Part shown: piece by piece, positions 54,493-58,774 of the stretch
How the letters are laid out: every line of letters starts with the position of its first letter
Numbering within the stretch: the first letter of the stretch is position 1
Assembly: GCA_964410665.1 (NCBI GenBank)
Contig: CAYPIE010000031.1
Location: 1 to 58,774, forward strand
Length of the DNA stretch: 58,774 nt
Reading direction: 5' to 3'
From: CAYPIE01 sp964410665
Lineage (GTDB): Bacteria; Planctomycetota; Planctomycetia; Gemmatales; Gemmataceae
Program-made: the position numbers and the translations under genes
The notes under the pieces: generated by a model
The model's database searches: none
What the model was told of the DNA's origin: nothing
What the model saw: the letters and a program-made list of their open reading frames with translations, nothing else

Positions 54493-57400
54493 CTAGCGAG
54501 CGGAGGACTCCTTGGGCGTTGGCAGCCAGACTTCCGGCAATCGATGCTCCCGGGCGAACGTGTTCAAGCGTGGCACGGCCTGCTCCCGCAGTTTCGCGAG
54601 CGTGGCCTGGCAACGGGACAGTTGCCGCTGCATGTCCTCGGCCACTCGCCGCATGCCCTGGGTCGGCTGGCCTTCACCCAAAATGACGAACTCCAACAGG
54701 AGGGTAAGTTGCGAGTACAGCTTGGCCCCGCCGCGGGCGGAGAAGATGTCGTAACTCACCTGAGCCTCGGGGTTGTGCAACGCGGACTCCACATTATCAA
54801 GCTGCTTGGCCAGCACGGCCTGCTTCTTGAGGTACTTCTTCACCACGGGCCGGTCATCCTTGGCCAACAGCTCCTGGTGCAGATCAAGTTGCTTGCGTAG
54901 CCCGCGAATCCGTTCAACCATCCCGCTGATCGCAGTGAGATTGTCGCGGACCCGTAGAGCCAGGGCTTCCTGGGTGTCGGTACGTTCAGTTTCGTTCGCC
55001 GCCACCGCCTCGGAGGGTGAGGAAAAGCGGGGATCGCGTTCAACCACGATGGGTGTTGCGAGGGTTTTACCCCGATAAGTCAGCCGGATCATGTAGGTTC
55101 CCGGTGCCACAAGCGGTGCCGACGAAGGGTCACCAAGATCAACGTGAGCCTTCGAAATGATTCTGGCTCCGTGATGGTGCAGGTCCCAAACGAAGCGGTT
55201 GACGCCCGCCTTGCCGGGCAATACCGTCTTCTTGACTTGGGGGTAACCGGAGAGGTCCTCGGGAGGTTCCTCCGCCTTCAGGCTGTCAAAGGCTGTGACC
55301 TCGCTGCCCGAAGCGTCGAGGATCGCGAGGCGCACGGGGTGGTCATCGCTGGCTTTCTGCTTGAGGTGATAGTGGATCACCGCCCCGTTCGGAGGGTTGG
55401 TTCCCGAAGCGTGGACGGTGTGGACCGACACCTCGCGGTGCAGCTGCCAGCAGGTGGCCGGCTGGATCGGGAAGAGATGCATCGGACGATCCGCCCGCTT
55501 CGGCGACCATTCGCGGATAGGCGTCAGATCGTCGAGGATCCAGACCGAGCGACCGTTGGTTCCCACCACTAGGTCATGCTCGGTCACGGCCAGGTCGTGC
55601 ACCGCTACCGTGGGCAGATTCAGCTTCAAGGCGTCCCAGGTCTGCCCCGCGTCACGCGAGAACAAGACACCCCGCTCGGTTCCCAGATAGAGCAGATCCT
55701 TGCACTTCGGGTCCTCGCGAACCATGTGCAAGTAGACATTGTCGGCCAGGTCGCCGGTCAGCTTGGTCCAGGTCTGCCCATAGTCGGTGGTCCGCCACAG
55801 GTAAGGGTGATAGTCGTCCAGTCGGTGACGCTCGACCACCAGATAGGCCGTCGCCGGGTCGTGCGGGGACGGTTCGATGCCACACACCGTCCCCCAGTCG
55901 GGCAGGTCGGGGATGTTGGCCGTCACTTCTGTCCAACTCTTGCCATCGTCGCGAGACAGGTGCACCCGGCCGTCATCGGTGCCGACCCACAGCGCGGGGA
56001 TCGCCTCGGTTGTATCGTCGGGTACCGCGGCCTCGGCGATGACAAAGATGGTGCCGTACACCTCGACGCCGGTGTTGTCGCCAGTGATCGGGCCGCCGGC
56101 CCACTGCTGCTTCTGCTTGTCATTCCGGGTGAGGTCGCCGCTGATTTCCTCCCAAGTCTGCCCACCATCGCGCGAGCGAAACAGCACATTCGCGGCATGG
56201 TACAGGATGCCCGGGGTGTGCCGGGATACCATAATCGGAGCGGTCCACTGGTAGCGGTAGGGCATCATCGCCGGGTCGATCCCCGAGGGATTCCACGGGT
56301 AGGCGCTGACGTTGCGGGCAGTGCGTGTCTTGCGGTCGAAACGCGTGATGATGCCGCCGTATTCCCCGGCGTAGACGATATTCGGGTCGTGTGGATCGGG
56401 GATGGCCCAGCCGGCTTCCCCCCCACCGACGCTGGTCCAGTGGCTGAGTAGGATGCCGCTGGCGTTGAGCGAGTGGCTCGGTCCGGAGGCAGTACCCATA
56501 TCCTGCATGCAGCCCATGACGTGGTAGGGCCGGCGCTTGTCGCAGGCGATGTGGTAGAACTGGCAGATCGGCAACGGCGGGGCATCCCAGCGCTCACCAC
56601 CATTGAGGGTGACGTCCACGCCGCCATCGTGGGCATCGATCATCCGTTTCGGGTCAGCCGGGTCGATCCAGAGGTAGTGGTGGTCGGAGTGGCTGGTGCC
56701 CTTGACGACTGCGAACGACTTGCCGCCGTCAATACTCCGTAGCAGCGGCACCTGGGGGACGTAGACGATGTTGGGGTTCGTGGGGTGGACGGTCAGGGTC
56801 GAGTAGTACCAGGCTCGCTGGCGAAGCGCCCGGTGGGGGTTGATCCGTTCCCAGCTGTTCCCCTCATCATCAGAACGGAACAGGCCACCCTCCTCGGCCT
56901 CAATCAAGGCATAGACCCGGCGGTTGTCCGAAGGGGCAACGGCAACACCCACCTTGCCCCAAATACCTTCGGGCAGGCCATTATCAGGGGCTTTGTGCTT
57001 GAGTGAGATCCAGGTGTCACCCCCGTCGCTGGACACGCACAGATCGCTGCCTGGGCCGCCGCTGGTCAGGGTCCAGGGCAGTCGCCGAGCCTGCCATAGC
57101 CCCACGAAGAGCTTGCGCGGGTTCTTCGGGTCGAAGCACAAGTCACAGGCCCCGGTGTCCTCGTCCCGCTTGAGGACCTGCTCCCAGGTGTCACCCCCAT
57201 CAGTAGTGCGGTAAACGCCCCGCTGGCGGTTCGGCCCGAAGGCGTGGCCGAGCACCGCGGCGTAGGCCACCCGGGGATCGGTCGGGTGCACGATGATGTC
57301 ACCGATCTGGCCGACTTCCTTCCAGCAATGGGTCCAGGTCTGGCCGGCGTCGGTGGAGACGTAGATGCCGTTGCCGGCGGCGACGTTGCCACGGATGTTG

Positions 57401-57720
57401 GCCTCACCACTACCGACGTAGACGACATTTGAGTCGGACGGAGCGATTGCGATCGAGCCGATCGAGGAAATGGGCTGGTCATCAAAGATCGGCTCCCAGT
57501 TGGTGCCGCCATCTTGGGACTTCCAGACACCGCCCGAAGCGGTCGCGGCGTAGTAGGTTCGGGGGTCACCGGGCACACCGACGGCCATGCTGACGCGCCC
57601 GCCGACGGCCGGGCCGATCGAGCGATACTTCAGGTTGGCCAGTTCCGGGGGTGTCTCAGACTCGGCCAGTAAAGCAAACGCGAGCAGCCCAGTCAGCAGG
57701 CAAGAGGTGAGAAAGCGCAT
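54493..57720 (-). CDS. secreted Asp-box (sortilin/BNR-type) beta-propeller protein, intact paralogue
   Basis: 1075 residues from the ATG at 57720, giving a signal peptide (MRFLTSCLLTGLLAFALLAE). Propeller region (about 25-790) with about ten Asp-boxes (SQDGGTNW, STDAGQTW, TTDGGDTW, SRDDGKSW, TTDYGQTW and others), as in sortilin-type folds. Residues about 840-930 form a linker domain with VNRFVWDLHH and YMIRLTYRGKT, a beta-sandwich-like motif seen after such propellers. The C-terminal ~150 residues are helical. It is the intact paralogue of the gapped gene at 50755, and both run in the same direction, 696 bases apart, so they arose by tandem duplication. Exported; ligand unknown. Confidence 0.9.
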   Translation of the reverse strand: MRFLTSCLLTGLLAFALLAESETPPELANLKYRSIGPAVGGRVSMAVGVPGDPRTYYAATASGGVWKSQDGGTNWEPIFDDQPISSIGSIAIAPSDSNVVYVGSGEANIRGNVAAGNGIYVSTDAGQTWTHCWKEVGQIGDIIVHPTDPRVAYAAVLGHAFGPNRQRGVYRTTDGGDTWEQVLKRDEDTGACDLCFDPKNPRKLFVGLWQARRLPWTLTSGGPGSDLCVSSDGGDTWISLKHKAPDNGLPEGIWGKVGVAVAPSDNRRVYALIEAEEGGLFRSDDEGNSWERINPHRALRQRAWYYSTLTVHPTNPNIVYVPQVPLLRSIDGGKSFAVVKGTSHSDHHYLWIDPADPKRMIDAHDGGVDVTLNGGERWDAPPLPICQFYHIACDKRRPYHVMGCMQDMGTASGPSHSLNASGILLSHWTSVGGGEAGWAIPDPHDPNIVYAGEYGGIITRFDRKTRTARNVSAYPWNPSGIDPAMMPYRYQWTAPIMVSRHTPGILYHAANVLFRSRDGGQTWEEISGDLTRNDKQKQQWAGGPITGDNTGVEVYGTIFVIAEAAVPDDTTEAIPALWVGTDDGRVHLSRDDGKSWTEVTANIPDLPDWGTVCGIEPSPHDPATAYLVVERHRLDDYHPYLWRTTDYGQTWTKLTGDLADNVYLHMVREDPKCKDLLYLGTERGVLFSRDAGQTWDALKLNLPTVAVHDLAVTEHDLVVGTNGRSVWILDDLTPIREWSPKRADRPMHLFPIQPATCWQLHREVSVHTVHASGTNPPNGAVIHYHLKQKASDDHPVRLAILDASGSEVTAFDSLKAEEPPEDLSGYPQVKKTVLPGKAGVNRFVWDLHHHGARIISKAHVDLGDPSSAPLVAPGTYMIRLTYRGKTLATPIVVERDPRFSSPSEAVAANETERTDTQEALALRVRDNLTAISGMVERIRGLRKQLDLHQELLAKDDRPVVKKYLKKQAVLAKQLDNVESALHNPEAQVSYDIFSARGGAKLYSQLTLLLEFVILGEGQPTQGMRRVAEDMQRQLSRCQATLAKLREQAVPRLNTFAREHRLPEVWLPTPKESSAR
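57025..57621. repeat. 597-base tract identical to 53101-53697, copy 2
   Basis: The second copy of the identical tract, in the same orientation and reading frame. Its right end is 99 bases before the start codon, and the signal peptide regions beyond it differ. Confidence 0.85.
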
Positions 57721-57987
57721 ATGCAAGCATCTCAAAGGGTACGGCAAGGAAGTCTATCAATTCGGCCCGTCTACTCTAGCCGTTCGATTTGAGGGCGTCC
57801 AGAAGTTCGGCCGCCGGCCGCGGGTGCCGGTAGTCAGTACAGCCGGTGGGATCCCAACCAGGCCGCCCCTGGCCAAGGTGGAACGGCCAAAAGTCATCCC
57901 TCAGTGTCCGCCGGACGAATCCAGGCTGCATGTCCCATGTAGAGGACCATTCCACCATCTCCCAGCTTTCCGGAAAGCGACCCAGCC

Positions 57988-58611
57988 ATGGCAACCCTTG
58001 CACAAATCCGCGCGGCAATGACCGGCTTCCCACGTCCATTAACCTGGAACGACTTTCGACCGGTGCCTGCTCCGCTGGACCCACCACACACGGCCAAGAT
58101 CCGGTCGACCTGGCAAATGGGCCCATGGCGGGTCGGGCGGACCGGCGGCAAGTATCAGGTCCAAGGGGTGCGGGTCACGGTCAGTTTCGACCCATCCTTG
58201 ACCTGGGCAACCCCGGCGGCCCGCAGCGACGCCTCGTTGCTGGTTCATGAGCAGGGTCACTATGACATTACCGGGCTCATCGCCCGTGACCTGGTCCGGA
58301 GTGTCCTGAACCTGGAGTGGGACGAAGCCGTGGTGGCATCTCTACGGGGAACGGGGAACTCGCCCCAGCAGCATCAGCGGTGGGTCCAGCAACAGTTTCA
58401 AAACTCGATCAACGAACTCAGCACACATGCCAATCGGCTACTAGCGAGGCTCCAGACCGACCCGGCTACGGGCAACGACGGGATCTACGATCAACAGACC
58501 AACCACGGGCTCAATGCGGCCCCACAAGGGGAGTGGACGGCCCGGTTGCAACGAGTTGCCTCGGCCAATGACAGTCTTGAACTCTTCCTGATCATGGCTG
58601 GGGTCCTGTGA
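57988..58611 (+). CDS. DUF922-like putative zinc protease
   Basis: 207 residues. LLVHEQGHYDITGLIARDLV contains HExxH (HEQGH), followed by a helix with Asp and Arg, as in the DUF922 family of predicted secreted zinc proteases. The preceding strand region, RPLTWNDFRPVP, matches the 'LxWxDF' start of that family. No signal peptide is visible at the chosen start, so either it is not exported by Sec or the true start is elsewhere. The C-terminal ~80 residues are helical with a possible Asp-rich loop (TDPATGNDGIYDQQTNHG). Divergent from the Asp-box gene, 267 bases away. Confidence 0.75.
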   Translation: MATLAQIRAAMTGFPRPLTWNDFRPVPAPLDPPHTAKIRSTWQMGPWRVGRTGGKYQVQGVRVTVSFDPSLTWATPAARSDASLLVHEQGHYDITGLIARDLVRSVLNLEWDEAVVASLRGTGNSPQQHQRWVQQQFQNSINELSTHANRLLARLQTDPATGNDGIYDQQTNHGLNAAPQGEWTARLQRVASANDSLELFLIMAGVL

Positions 58612-58665
58612 GCCCGCGGCGGCCCGGAACCCCATGGTGTTCGGCACTCGAGTTCCTATGGTCCG

Positions 58666-58706
58666 GGTGGCACGCTCGGAGTCGGCGACGGGCGTGGGAA
58701 ACGCCC
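58666..58706 (-). repeat. 41-base dispersed hairpin repeat, copy B
   Basis: It is the reverse complement of 17516-17556 with three mismatches, keeping the GGGCGT/ACGCCC hairpin intact. It lies in the non-coding end of the window after the DUF922-like gene. Confidence 0.85.
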
Positions 58707-58774
58707 GGTGCGTGGGGGACATGGCAATGCCCGGGTTGGGGAGCATGCCCCGCGTCGCTCCCGCGCGGAGTCCG

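Overview
This is a high-GC bacterial chromosome segment, most likely from a planctomycete of the Gemmata/Gemmataceae group. The evidence is a protein with the Gemmata-type TIGR02996 N-terminal domain (38409-39098), two Ser/Thr kinase-TPR proteins plus a third kinase, an FG-GAP/RTX-like surface protein with an 'LEQRCVPA' N-terminal motif like the 'LE-R-VPA' motif of planctomycete extracellular proteins, and an FhcB-type subunit of the tetrahydromethanopterin C1 pathway. No rRNA, intact tRNA, CRISPR array or transposase is visible. A run of exactly 100 N (51225-51324) shows the sequence is a scaffolded draft or metagenome assembly.

Layout. 1-9200, minus strand: the start of a secreted protein cut by the window edge, a TonB-like von Willebrand A protein, a thioredoxin-domain (DUF255) protein, a Tat-exported Gfo/Idh/MocA oxidoreductase and a 1482-residue CheB-CheR-PAS-histidine kinase-receiver hybrid. 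9310-17430, plus strand: a helicase cluster with bacterial XPB, an 82-residue linker gene, an XPB-associated helicase_C3-type protein, a Ski2/Hel308-like DEFH helicase, a rhomboid protease and an unknown gene. 17430-22000: a membrane-anchored endonuclease/exonuclease/phosphatase, a relict tRNA T-arm, the surface FG-GAP protein and purU. 22200-26540, minus: a kinase-TPR and fhcB. 26824-35792, plus: a class-V aminotransferase, two kinases, a squalene-cyclase-fold secreted protein, pyruvate kinase and a multi-pass acyltransferase-like protein. 35800-42560: small proteins, a rhodanese with xylose isomerase, the TIGR02996 protein, an SGNH hydrolase, a CPA1 antiporter and a flavodoxin-fold protein.

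42775-49823 is the most unusual part. Two translationally coupled genes encode paralogous ~1,170-residue double-AAA+ (Clp-like) proteins. Each has a matching novel N-terminal domain and a C-terminal region that reads like the PCRF domain of class-I peptide chain release factors, without a GGQ domain. One has lost Walker B in its first AAA+ module, and both have lost the aromatic D2 pore loop. This looks like a hetero-oligomeric remodelling ATPase that may act on ribosomes or translation complexes; I know of no description of it.

49926-58774: a MOSC protein, two large Asp-box (sortilin/BNR-type) secreted paralogues sharing a ~597-bp tract that looks identical, and a small DUF922-like HExxH protein. 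Palindromic and dispersed repeats occur at 12210-12241 (inside a coding region), 17516-17556, 58666-58706 and 54299-54367.
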